NCBI GenBank assembly: GCA_036245525.1 | Contig: BTPG01000003.1 | Span: 206,863,342-206,927,341, forward strand | Length of the DNA: 64,000 nucleotides | Direction: 5' to 3' | Origin: Semisulcospira habei | Lineage: Eukaryota > Mollusca > Gastropoda > Semisulcospiridae | Shown: positions 34,444 through 44,589 of the stretch, piece after piece | Layout of the letters: the number at the start of each line of letters is the position of its first letter | How positions within the stretch are numbered: position 1 is the first letter of the stretch | Position numbers and translations under genes: made by a program | The notes under the pieces: generated by a model | Seen by the model: the letters and a program-made list of their open reading frames with translations, nothing else | What the model was told of the DNA's origin: nothing | Databases searched by the model: none

Positions 34444-35002
34444 TTGGGTTTGACTTAGCTAGTGTCTAAGGGTTGCACTGATGGCAGATTGAATGGTGTT
34501 CAGGTCGGAAAGTTTCGCTTACATTTCATGTTACATATTCAAAATTCGCAGTTGAGGCAGTAAGAGGACCGGTGTTCTTAAAAATACTTTTTGCCTTGTT
34601 TGAAAATTTGTAGTAGGGCTGAATGTTGGAATTTGCTGAAAATTTCTGATTAGATGAGAGAAGACATGTTTGGTGCTTTGATTCATAACATCCTGAGCTT
34701 ATCCAGTGGACAATTGTGGGCCTATGTTGAGCTGCCGTTGACGTAGTGATTTGAGGGGTACGCCGATTTTAGCTGTGCTTGGGTGTGGGGTTGGTAAGGA
34801 ATCAGGTTCATAGCCAAGAAATGAGACTGTCAATGTGCTGGATTTTTGTTGTTGTTGTTGTTATTTTGTGCACGGCAAATCAGTGTGCAGCTGGTGGGCG
34901 GCAGTATTTTTCTAAGGGTTTTAAATATTAGGGGATGCCTGGGACTGACCATGGCTAAGAGACTGGGCAGTACGGAAGCGGCACTATGTTCCGTGGCCTT
35001 CA

Positions 35003-35406
35003 AGCTGTTTCTATGATCCAAAATGGTGGAAAAAAATCTGGATACAATTTGTTGGTGTATTGCAACAACAAAAAAATTTCGGTAAGAAGTTCTTTTTAAT
35101 TTTGGTACAAAAAACTTATATCATTAGAAAGTTGAAATAATGAGTTTTTACTGATTTGTGTAGCTTTCTTGTGCATACAAAAACTGCCCTCTGACGATAC
35201 CCAAAACAAAACCGTGCGTCTCCAAAGAGCTGAGCTAAGATTGACGGTTGTGCTTCCGTCGAGAAGGCTCAGTGACTTGTGAACTATTTTAAGTTTGCTC
35301 AACTCTCATTTGTGTTTTAGTAAGGATTGGGTTGTGCATTGCTTAGCGTCCCGACAGCAGTTTTATTAAGGATATTTGCTTCATTATATATTTGATATTG
35401 TGTTAT
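35003..35406. other. Spacer with SINE-like CATTGCTTAGCGTCCCG motif
   Basis: No gene seen. TTGTGCATTGCTTAGCGTCC near 35332 recurs as TTGTACATTGCTTAACGTCC near 43190, so a short dispersed repeat is likely. Confidence 0.4.
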
Positions 35407-35624
35407 TTAACTCGTTTTACCCCAACATGACCGAAATCCCCAAATTTTGTCGTTTTCCTCTGACGACTGCATTGCAGTGCAGGACACAGCTCGACCATGA
35501 TAGTTCAAGGGTGATGCCAGAATAGCTTGGCGCCCATGAGGCGCCAAGCTATTCTGGCATCACCCTTGAACTATCATGGTCGATCATTATCTTGCTGTGG
35601 TGTGTCTGGGGTAGAATGCGTTAA
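35407..35624. mobile_element. TTAA-flanked hairpin MITE, copy 2
   Basis: 218 bp between TTAA repeats (35407-35410, 35621-35624) with end motifs CTCGTTTTACCCCA and, inverted, CGCATTCTACCCCA. The centre (about 35492-35584) is a near-perfect hairpin with ~45-bp arms starting CGACCATGATAGTTCAAGGG. Copy 3 (36811-37024) is the same element in the opposite orientation. Confidence 0.8.
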
Positions 35625-36545
35625 AAGAGCCATGTGCTTTGAAGAACTTTATTGCGGAAGCGAAAGCATAGTAATTTAATTCGAACTTGTCGTTCGTGCT
35701 CCCGCTGGGGAGTTTCAGTAGCTTCTGAATTATATTCGTTTTCTCAATCTTTTTATTTTATTTTTTTAAGGATATTTGTTTTATTATATATTTGTTGTTA
35801 TTGTGTATGTCGGATATTCTTATGTTGGGGAGTGTGGACGTGCGTGTGGATGTGATGCGCGAGTGTGCGGTTAGGATTGTGTGAGAATTTTTGGATTGTT
35901 GTTAGTTTTATAATATATGTAATAAATGTTGTAATTGTTCCTCTTGTGTTTGTGACAGTGTGGGTTTGTTGTACTCGAGTGGTAGCGCTCATAGTTCGCG
36001 CCCCGGAAGCGTGGGAGATGACATGTTCGGACAGGTTTCCATATCAGTCTATACTTATGAAAGTTCTTGGTAGTATACTGTGCATCGATTTTGATGTGTC
36101 AATTTTAAAATATATCACAGCCTGATCAAATCAGCTAAATTGACCAATCTTACTGGTTTAGTTGATTTCTTGTCTGGAGTTGGTTCTGTAGCAGATAGAA
36201 ATCTAGACCCTCTTCCTGTTTTGTCAGGCCTTTGCTGATTTTTCAAATGAGGGGAAACTTGATCGGTTGCCTTGGCTACTTACCGCACCGACTAGCCAAT
36301 ATTGTCAAGTCGAATAGAACCAGACCAGTCAGGAAAAGTGTAAAGAGACTGAAAGAAGACAAGTATTTTTGTTGAACGGTTGAAAAGCCTAATTAGCATT
36401 GTCAGTATGGTAAACATATCTTGAATAGAAGTAAGTTTGTGTATTTCTTCCGTCGTGAGATGACCTGTTCAGCCTAATTTTAGAACTGTTAAGCAAGTAG
36501 TGTAATTAATACAGTACCGCCGTTTATTGTATCTTGTATTTATAG
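35625..36545. other. AT-rich spacer
   Basis: No supported gene. TTTAAGGATATTTG with a following TTATATATTTG occurs at about 35366 and 35766, a local repeat on both sides of the MITE. Confidence 0.5.
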
Positions 36546-36682
36546 AGCCCTCCGCAGTTTCTGCTTCCTCTTCCACTGGGGAAGTAAGCGTGTGGCCCAT
36601 TGTGAGGTTGGTTCTTGGCGCAGGAGTCGCCATTGTTGTTGCTGTCGTCTTAGCTGTGTGGAAAGTCTGTTACTTTCTTTAA
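36546..36682 (+). CDS. Possible terminal exon with a transmembrane helix
   Basis: After an acceptor-like TTGTATTTATAG (to 36545) an open frame reads PSAVSASSSTGEVSVWPIV, then a hydrophobic stretch of about 21 residues (LVLGAGVAIVVAVVLAVW) and a short tail KVCYFL to TAA (36680-36682). Ser/Thr-rich stalk, single helix and short tail resemble the last exon of a type I membrane protein. The stop codon lies in the TTAA at the edge of a small hairpin MITE (36679-36747). No upstream exon is identified, so this may be a fragment or chance. Confidence 0.35.
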
Positions 36683-36747
36683 CCCCCTTGTGCATGCAGC
36701 CAATAGTTTATACAGACTACCGACGGCTGCATGCGCAAGAGGGTTAA
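36679..36747. mobile_element. 69-bp TTAA hairpin MITE
   Basis: TTAACCCCCTTGTGCATGC and its near-complement GCATGCGCAAGAGGGTTAA form ~23-bp arms around a short loop, flanked by TTAA on both sides. A degenerate relative (TGCATGCGGCTG ... GGCTGCATGCGG) lies at about 37030-37085. Confidence 0.65.
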
Positions 36748-36810
36748 TGTAACCATACACAGTCAGTCACTCTAAATTTGCACTGGCCATGTTTCCTGCC
36801 GAGGATGTGT

Positions 36811-37024
36811 TTAACTCATTCTACCCCAGACACACCACAGCAAGATAAGGATCGACCATGATAGTTCAAGGGTGACGCCAGAATAGCTTGGCGCCTATGG
36901 GCGCCAAGCTATTCTGGCATCACCCTTGAATTATCATGGTCGATCTGTGTCCTGCACTGCAACGCAGTCTTCAGAGGACAAGGGCAAAATTTAGGGATTT
37001 CGGACTTGGGGTAGAACGAGTTCA
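36811..37024. mobile_element. TTAA-flanked hairpin MITE, copy 3 (inverted)
   Basis: 214 bp. The left TTAA at 36811 and right TTCA at 37021 (one change) flank ends CTCATTCTACCCCAG and CTTGGGGTAGAACGAG. The central hairpin (about 36850-36948) shares arms with copy 2 but the element is flipped. Confidence 0.75.
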
Positions 37025-37127
37025 CCGTTTGTGCATGCGGCTGTCGATATCGTTTACAGTGCCGTTGGCTGCATGCGGAAAGGCATAACCACCTTCATTG
37101 GCGAAAAACACTGAACGCGATCCAAGT

Positions 37128-37292
37128 GCAAGAGACATAATATCCGCAGTTGCGGGGGCTCATAAGGATATAATTATGTCTCTTGCTAACACCAATCAAT
37201 ATTCACATTCTTTGGACGGCTAACGCACTTTGGTGTTGACCTAACACAGATTCCACAAAATAATCTACGTTTACCGGCAATGAAGGGGTTAA
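37128..37292. mobile_element. CAAGAG-type hairpin MITE, copy 1
   Basis: The hairpin 37128-37186 has arms GCAAGAGACATAAT...ATTATGTCTCTTGC around a GCAGTTGCGGG centre. The downstream end ATGAAGGGGTTAA (TTAA at 37289-37292) matches the ends of the other copies (39970, 40876, 41519). Confidence 0.5.
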
Positions 37293-37404
37293 ACAGTCAT
37301 ACATTTAGAAACGCGCTTTGAAAATAGGAAAACAAGACATGAATGTGCTACGATCATCTACGTTGTGTGGTATATCTGTCGCCGATATCTGTAATCCTTT
37401 GACA

Positions 37405-39953
37405 GGCCACGGACCACAGTGGTGTTTTCGTACTGTCCAGTCTCTTAGCCTTAGTCAATCCCAGTCATCCCCTAATTGTTCAATTCCCTAAAAAGCACTA
37501 CCGCCCACCAGCTGCACATTTGCCATGCATAAAATACCAAAAAAAACAGCACATGACCCGTCTCATTTCTTGGCTATGAAACTGGTTCCTTACCAACCCC
37601 ACACCCAAGCACAGCTGAAATCAGCGTGCCCCTCAAATCACTACGCCAAAGGCAACTCAACATAGGCCCACAAATGTCCACTGGATAAGCTCAGGATGGT
37701 ATGAATCAAAGCACCAAACATGTCTCCTCTCAGCTAACCACAAATTTCCAGCAAATTCCCACATTCAGCCCAACTGCAAATTTTCAAACAAGGCAAAAAT
37801 TATTTTTAAAAACACGGGACCTCTTACTGCCTCAACTTCCCAATTTAAATGTATACCGTGACCTGTCAGAGACACTTGTCCCACCTGAACACCATTCAAT
37901 CTGCTATCAGTGCAACCCTTAGACAATAGCTAAGTCAAATCCAAAGTGACACCCTTGAACGTTGCTGCATCTTTAAGTTATGGCCCATTATGTGAAGTGC
38001 CTTGATGTGGCGTTCACAACGCTGCTGACGTGTTGGATTATGCATATCTGATGCCATGAAAAACAGCCTAGATATGGTCAGAATGCCTCCAAAATTGGCA
38101 TGTACATCAAGTAATATATCTGATCTTCAGAAATGTTGCATTTGAGACACAGGCACATGAAAGTGTTTTTTTTTCATATTTTTCCATTGCCTACCCCCCT
38201 ACTTTTTCTGTTTTTCCAAGTTTACACACGCATGCAATACAGTCAAACTGACTTCTGGTGGGCTGGACAACTTAAAACAGTTACCATGACACTGACACTG
38301 ATGAAAAATGAGCTTTCAGACCCAAGGCCATTTCCTTGTGTATCTTAGGGCAGCCCAAAAGACAACACCCAGGCATCCTCATTGACCCTGTTGTCTGGTG
38401 ACAACAAGCTGGAAGAGGCCTGTAACCAGCTGCCATGCCCTATGTGCTGCTGGCAATCTTTCCCTAGGCAAAAGGGGTCATGAAACAGCTCTGCAATTTA
38501 AACATTAAGTCTACTGAGCTATCCCACAGGAAAAAGACTACACAAAACAACCAAAACTATGCTACGCGGGACACGCCGCATACACTAATTAGTGTCTGGA
38601 CTGCTGATTTAGGAGGTAGCATAGAAAAATGGTTATGTACAGTTCATTTTTATATAAAACACACTTGTCAGAGTCTCAAAACACCTCAGCTCATCTTGCA
38701 GATGTAGTAGGCATGTGTGTGCCAAACTTGTCAACACTCCTGTAAAACCCTGTACTGGTGCCTGCAACTGCTGATCCCATAACAATGCACTCAAATGAGC
38801 TTTACTCAGTGTACAAGTGCTTGTGTTTGGCTTAGAATAGACACCAGAGACATCCCTCATGACAATTACAGCAGAATGACACCTCAGATGCAACCAGTGT
38901 AGCAGTACCATGCAAAATAACACTTCTGCAGGTCACATTATTTTGGCCGCTTATTTCACTCTGAGGTCAGCTGTCTGATGAAATGCACATGCTAACACTG
39001 TTTCATTGTAGTTTTTATCTTAACCTTTGACCTTAAGCCCCCAACCCCCCCCCCCCCTCCCCCCCCCCCTCCCGGCCTCCAACCCAAACCCCTGCCCACC
39101 CCACCCTACACCCACCCCACACAACTTCAAAAACTGAAAGAGTGAATTTTTTTTTTACGCATTTATCAAACTGAACACCCCAAACCCCACCCCTTTCAAG
39201 GTCAAGGTCAAAGGTCACAGCTCATGGTCGAAGGAAAGACTCATGACTACCTGTAAGACAAAAAATAAATGAGCAAACACACTAAACCTAGCTCACAGTG
39301 CAGGTAAACAGGGTGTTGCCATGCAAAACATGCCAAAACGCCTATAAAACTGCATGCACAGCGATTTTTTGGCAAAATTTCAAATTTTTCATGATTTTTT
39401 TACTTTTCCAACTGCAACCATCCAAACTCATTGATCTGGTTACACTAAACCAGTTTCCGGTCTATGTCACATATGGCATGTGGTGCACCTGACAGGCCAC
39501 GGACCACAGTGGTGTTTTCGTACTGTCCAGTCTCTTAGCCTTAGTCAATCCCAGTCATCCCCTAATTGTTCAATTCCCTAAAAAGCACTACCGCCCACCA
39601 GCTGCACATTTGCCATGCATAAAATACCAAAAAAAACAGCACATGACCCGTCTCATTTCTTGGCTATGAAACTGGTTCCTTACCAACCCCACACCCAAGC
39701 ACAGCTGAAATCAGCGTGCCCCTCAAATCACTACGCCAAAGGCAACTCAACATAGGCCCACAAATGTCCACTGGATAAGCTCAGGATGGTATGAATCAAA
39801 GCACCAAACATGTCTCCTCTCAGCTAACCACAAATTTCCAGCAAATTCCCACATTCAGCCCAACTGCAAATTTTCAAACAAGGCAAAAATTATTTTTAAA
39901 AACACGGGACCTCTTACTGCCTCAACTTCCCAATTTAAATGTATACCGTGACC
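37405..39953 (-). mobile_element. Element X, copy 2 (inverted, near-identical to copy 1)
   Basis: 2,549 bp, the reverse complement of X1 with very few differences. Direct repeats lie at 37405-37863 and 39495-39953, each 459 bp. X1 and X2 being nearly identical in repeats and interior implies recent activity or gene conversion. The 4-bp flanks (GACA and TGAA) do not match, unlike X1. The right end abuts a hairpin MITE (39970). Confidence 0.85.
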
Positions 39954-39969
39954 TGAACACTACCTAACT

Positions 39970-40141
39970 GCAAGAGGTATGGATCCTCATGAGCCCCCGC
40001 AGTTGCGGGGGCTCATGAGGATCTATGCCTCTTGCTGACACCACTATGAATCCATGTTCCTGGGACAGCCAGGGCCTTTTGGTGCTGAATCAACGAAGTT
40101 GGAGAAACACGTTCTGCGTCGGTTGGCACTGAATGGGTTAA
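39970..40141. mobile_element. CAAGAG-type hairpin MITE, copy 2
   Basis: Hairpin 39970-40035 with ~31-bp arms (GCAAGAGGTATGGATCC, then TCATGAGCCCCCGCA) around a 2-bp loop. The right end CTGAATGGGTTAA has TTAA at 40138-40141. Confidence 0.6.
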
Positions 40142-41656
40142 AATACTCATGAGCAAACACACACTTTGGAAATCTACACCGACAATGCAATTTAATGTTT
40201 TCCCCAAAACAAAGAACACAGTAAGAAAACAGAATAAGTGTACTTATTTCTTCAAAGATGATACTGGTATGGTTGTGTTCTGTCCTCTTTCTGTATTGTC
40301 TGCTTATTTATTCCCCAAAACATAAATAAAACGGTTCTGTCCATGTCTGCCGACGCACGTGTTATTTCTGGTTTGTACGCTTTATCAGTAAATTCTTTTC
40401 ATAGTGAATTAATATATAAGGAGTTGATATAGAATTAGTCATAGCTTGAGATTACTAATAACTGTACATAATCTCTTTCGTTACTAATTATTTTTTAAAG
40501 TTAAATGATATGCATATTACGCTATGTACTGTTCTTGTTCTGTGCAGGATTCGGAGATCACGTGACCAACAAAGAACACCAATTTCCACACATAGTCGTT
40601 TCAAAGGTTTTTCTTTATTCAGATTAGCACTTTACAAACGGCCTTCACTTGACAAAGGAAGGGAAGCCAAGTTATAGTTATTTGGGTTTAACGCCGAGCA
40701 GGCAACTGGAAGGGAAGCCAAGCGGACCTGACTAATGGAAACATTTAATACAAATACCACCATGTTGCAGTCGCCAGGTTTTGTTTGCAACAAACCACTT
40801 CCGACAAGGAACGAGAGCGAAGTCACGGTTGATAGCCACTTGCGCCATAAGCATGGACACCACTCCAAAAATCTCCAAGAGGGCATAGATCGTCATGAGC
40901 CCGGAGGGTTAAGATTAGGACCCGGAGGCCTCATGACGATCTATGCCTCCTGGCGATGTTTGGGTTTGGTGTCTATGTTAGAGTACACACTTGATTCGTT
41001 CTCGTGCGTTGGAATTTGTTCGTCGCAAACTAAACCGCATTAATTGCAAAATATAGAGACCAGAACAAATGTGACTTGTAGAGTGCACTGAGTAAGGTGA
41101 CAGTAACAGACTGGCCGTTCATTGTTTTGTTTTAAACCTGCGATTTAATTTTACCGAGTAAAATAGCAAAATAAAGTACTCAATCACAGTGCAAGAAAAT
41201 ATAGGAATCACACCAAAATATAACGAAAATTCACTAGGTGCCCAATAAGCAAAGTCCATTGGGCTGACGTCGGACAGAGCATAATTGTACGTGATCAGCA
41301 TGCAACACTTGCGCAACGTCCGACAAACAGTTTTGTCACCTACACACAGTCAAGTGTGTCGGTCACTCCGACGCTTGCCGTGCTGCTAAAATGTGCAGAA
41401 AAGGACACGGAGCTTTGTGACGATAGACAGACATATACTAAGTACACGGGTCACATGCATGATCTTCTGAAAGAGCGTTGATATGCCTGTGCGTGCATGC
41501 GCACGAGCTCCAAACATCTCCAAGAGGCATAAATCCTCGTGTGCCTGGAGGAGGCATGAGGATCTATTCCTCCTGGGGATGCCTGCATGTTCGTGTGAGC
41601 AAGAGCTGCGTGCGACACAGAGAAGACATCCGCCAGGCGTGGTCCCCCCCCCCCCC
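40142..41656. other. Spacer with two more CAAGAG-type hairpins
   Basis: No gene. Hairpins lie at 40876-40952 (arms CATAGATCGTCATGAGCC) and 41519-41575 (CAAGAGGCATAAATCCTC ... GAGGATCTATTCCTCCTGG). They are relatives of the copies at 37128 and 39970. Confidence 0.5.
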
Positions 41657-41955
41657 CCATATATAAATATATATATATTCTGTACTTTTAACATATATAC
41701 TTATATTTAACATATATAATATATATATATGGTTGTTTCTGGGAACATATGCCCACAACAGCTTTTTGGGAACATGCCTTTGCACTTCATGCAGAAATCT
41801 GGTATTTTGCAATTTCATCAAAAGACACATGCCGATGCCAAATATGACTTGCAATGTGAGTAAAATAATTTATATATATATATATACGAGTAGATGTTAA
41901 GGTTCCCAAGTGCAACGTTCCCAAAAACTTTACCGTTATATATATATATATTAAA
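41657..41955. repeat. (TA)n microsatellites after a C14 run
   Basis: C14 at 41646-41660 then TA-rich blocks at 41662-41682, 41705-41730, 41869-41886 and 41937-41953. TTTCTGGGAACATATGCCC-type text repeats between them. Confidence 0.7.
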
Positions 41956-43784
41956 GTTGTGTACATGTTTCTGGGATCCTGGCTATGTTTAGTAGGTTTG
42001 GCCATTGCCCATGATTTGCAACTTAAAATGTCAGCAACAATATCTATTAATCTGTTTTTTCCACTCCATCCTCTGAGCTCTGCAGAAATTCAAATAAAAC
42101 TTGTAAATTGGTAGTGTTATTACAACAAACAAAAATATGACAAAAAAACAAGTCTGTTAATCATTAATTTGCTTGCACCTTATTGGCAGTGTTCTAATTT
42201 ATTAGTTATTCATCTTCTGCATTGTGAAGTGTGGAATGTATGGATGCTTACATTTGCAATACAGTTAGCACTTGTAGTTATTGTTTTAGAATAATGACAC
42301 ATACTATGTACATTAAATTTTATTGTTTTTAAGCATGCACTCAAAACTAGCTGTGCTTTTTGTGTGATGAGTTTGAGTGTATAAAGAATATGGAAAACAA
42401 ACTTTGTTTACTCTTGAACATCCTTTATTGCACAATAATCCAACCTTTGTTTACTTTCAAGCATCAATTATTATGCAATAACATCACCATCATTAAGTAA
42501 CCCATTATTTGTTAAACGCTTCTCATAAATCAAATACAAGGTGGCAGAACACAAAACAAAAACATGGAACCATAAGGAAACACAGTGCCGAAGTACTAGG
42601 GCTGTGGGAGGTCAAACTAGGGTGTAGGACTGAATATAAAAAACGTTAATACAAATATTTCTAACTCTTCTAAAATGGTAATGTAGGCATGTCAATTTTC
42701 CAAGAATGTGTGATGTTTCATATTCATCTTATAAACACTTTTTTTCCCCCTGGTATTTGAAATGTTGTTATAATATAAGATGATTCTAACCAGTGTTATG
42801 TCAGTAAATATGTCTATTTACCAATGCAATTTACTAAATAAGTTTACTTACTCTTTGATCAGGGAATAAGCCTCTTTACTAAATGTCTAGTAAAGAAACC
42901 TATTTACTGAAATAAAAAGGCCTGGCTATACTTTTCTTTTACTGAAACTTAGACAACAAAACAAGAACAAAGGTCATGATGCTCATTGAAACAACATGAT
43001 TAATGATCAGCCAAACAAGCACATAAAAGAAACTGTTTTATTAACTGAATCCAATATGACCATCTTGATTAAGTAATAATCAAATCGCTCATTATCCTGT
43101 CCAATATTAAAATCTTGATTAATCAATAATCAAATCACTCATAATCCTGTACACCCAAATTATTTACTCACCCTACTGAGTTGATTGATTGATTGTACAT
43201 TGCTTAACGTCCCGAGAGCAACAAGGCTTTCTCAGGACGTGCCTGCACTGCTTGTGAAAAAAATAAATAAACAGAACATTGAATGTATGTCGCCAGCCGG
43301 TCAAATACATTAAATAAACCTAACACATGGGGCCTAAATAAAGCCAAGACCATTTAGCAACACACATCCAATATCAAGAGCTACAGGCAGTGCAGACAGT
43401 AGGGAGAGTTTTAAAAAGGCAAATACAGGTGAATGGACAAAGGGTAGACAGAAACACATGCCCCAGAATAGAGAGAAAAACCCACCCTGTGGGGCTGACC
43501 AGGGTGACCCTGGGAACTAAAAAATACCTAACCCCACCCAAGTCCCCCAGGGCAGACCCAGGTGGGGGCACCCTACTGAGGTCCCACTGGGGTATCTTAC
43601 TTATGTGCAAATAGACACTATGTGTGGTAAAACAAAAACAAAACATGATGCACATGAATACAAATATTTAACAGGATTAATGATCAACCAAATGAGCACA
43701 TGACCAATTTTACAATGAAAAAAAAACTGTTTTGTTTTACTGAATACAATATGACAATCTTGATTAGCTAATAATCAAATCACT
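41956..43784. other. AT-rich spacer with a repeated 38-bp motif
   Basis: No supported gene. A motif around AATAATCAAATCACTCATAA occurs near 43075, 43125 and 43765. A SINE-like segment with CATTGCTTAACGTCCCG lies near 43195-43330. Confidence 0.5.
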
Positions 43785-43795
43785 CATAATCCTTA

Positions 43796-44351
43796 GGGGT
43801 GTAGGGGGCTCTGGATAGAGGTAGCACCTTTGCTGTTCGGCAGCTGCGTCCTACATAGGACGGACGGGCATCACTGGTCCTCATCCATCTCCTTAATCTC
43901 TCACGTGCTGGCTCCAAGCGCCACACCCTGGCAAACCACCTCAGCTGGTGGGCTAAACCACGTGAGGGGGTGGTGTTCACATTGCACCACTAGGCGGATG
44001 AGCTGTTTCTGACAGCCAACGGCTAGAGGGCGGAGGAGATCAGGTTGGATCCAACGGCCAAATGTGGGGGAGTAAACCCTTCAAATCAGGAGTGGAGCCC
44101 CGAAGGCAGACAGCTGCCTGTATTCACGCACTGTTCTGGCAGCTCCTGCAGCCAAACTGGTGCCAAACGTACTGCTTTGCATTCCTTTGGATACATCAGC
44201 GAGGCCGAGAGGGGGATCTTGACGACTGGGCACCCCAGGATCTCCATACACTTCGCCCAGGCTTGCGCCCTGGAGAGGTCACTACAGTGACTGACCCAGC
44301 AAGCGCATATACTCCATTGTCTTCCGAGACAGGATGCCAAAAAAAAAAAAA
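43796..44351 (+). mobile_element. Poly(A) retroposon with 11-bp target duplication
   Basis: A 556-bp insertion ending in A12. The exact direct repeat CATAATCCTTA (43785-43795 and 44352-44362) flanks it. The body is GC-richer than its surroundings and ends TCTTCCGAGACAGGATGCC before the poly(A). No recognised coding sequence. It is a SINE, a LINE 3' end or a processed transcript; family unknown. Confidence 0.75.
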
Positions 44352-44589
44352 CATAATCCTTAACACCTATCAAATTAGTTATTAAGCAACCAAGAAAAAA
44401 GAATAATATACATTTAGTAACGCAAGGAGTAGGAAAAAGCTAGATGAGATCCAATGTTACATCAGCTGATCCCCCTATTGAACACAAACATTTGATCAAA
44501 CAACTCTCCTCCCAGTTTCAACAATGCCCAGAGGTCAAGACACAATATATACCAACCCTTTCGATCCATACCTTGCTGTCCATTTTTTC

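Larger units (their letters stand above)
29393..35002 (+). mobile_element. Element X, copy 3, diverged, carrying LINE-A copy 2
   Basis: 29393-31163 and 34444-35002 align in order with X1. The left direct repeat lacks its first ~218 bp. The interior is about one-tenth diverged by eye with TTG-repeat expansions (29530-29555, 34845-34860). The right repeat ends CCGTGGCC at about 35002. The middle is interrupted by LINE-A copy 2. Confidence 0.75.

Noticed and set aside
35407..41575. Repeated palindromes as a CRISPR array
   Set aside because: Units are 60-220 bp foldbacks at irregular distances with TTAA flanks; there are no short regular repeats with unique spacers and no cas genes.
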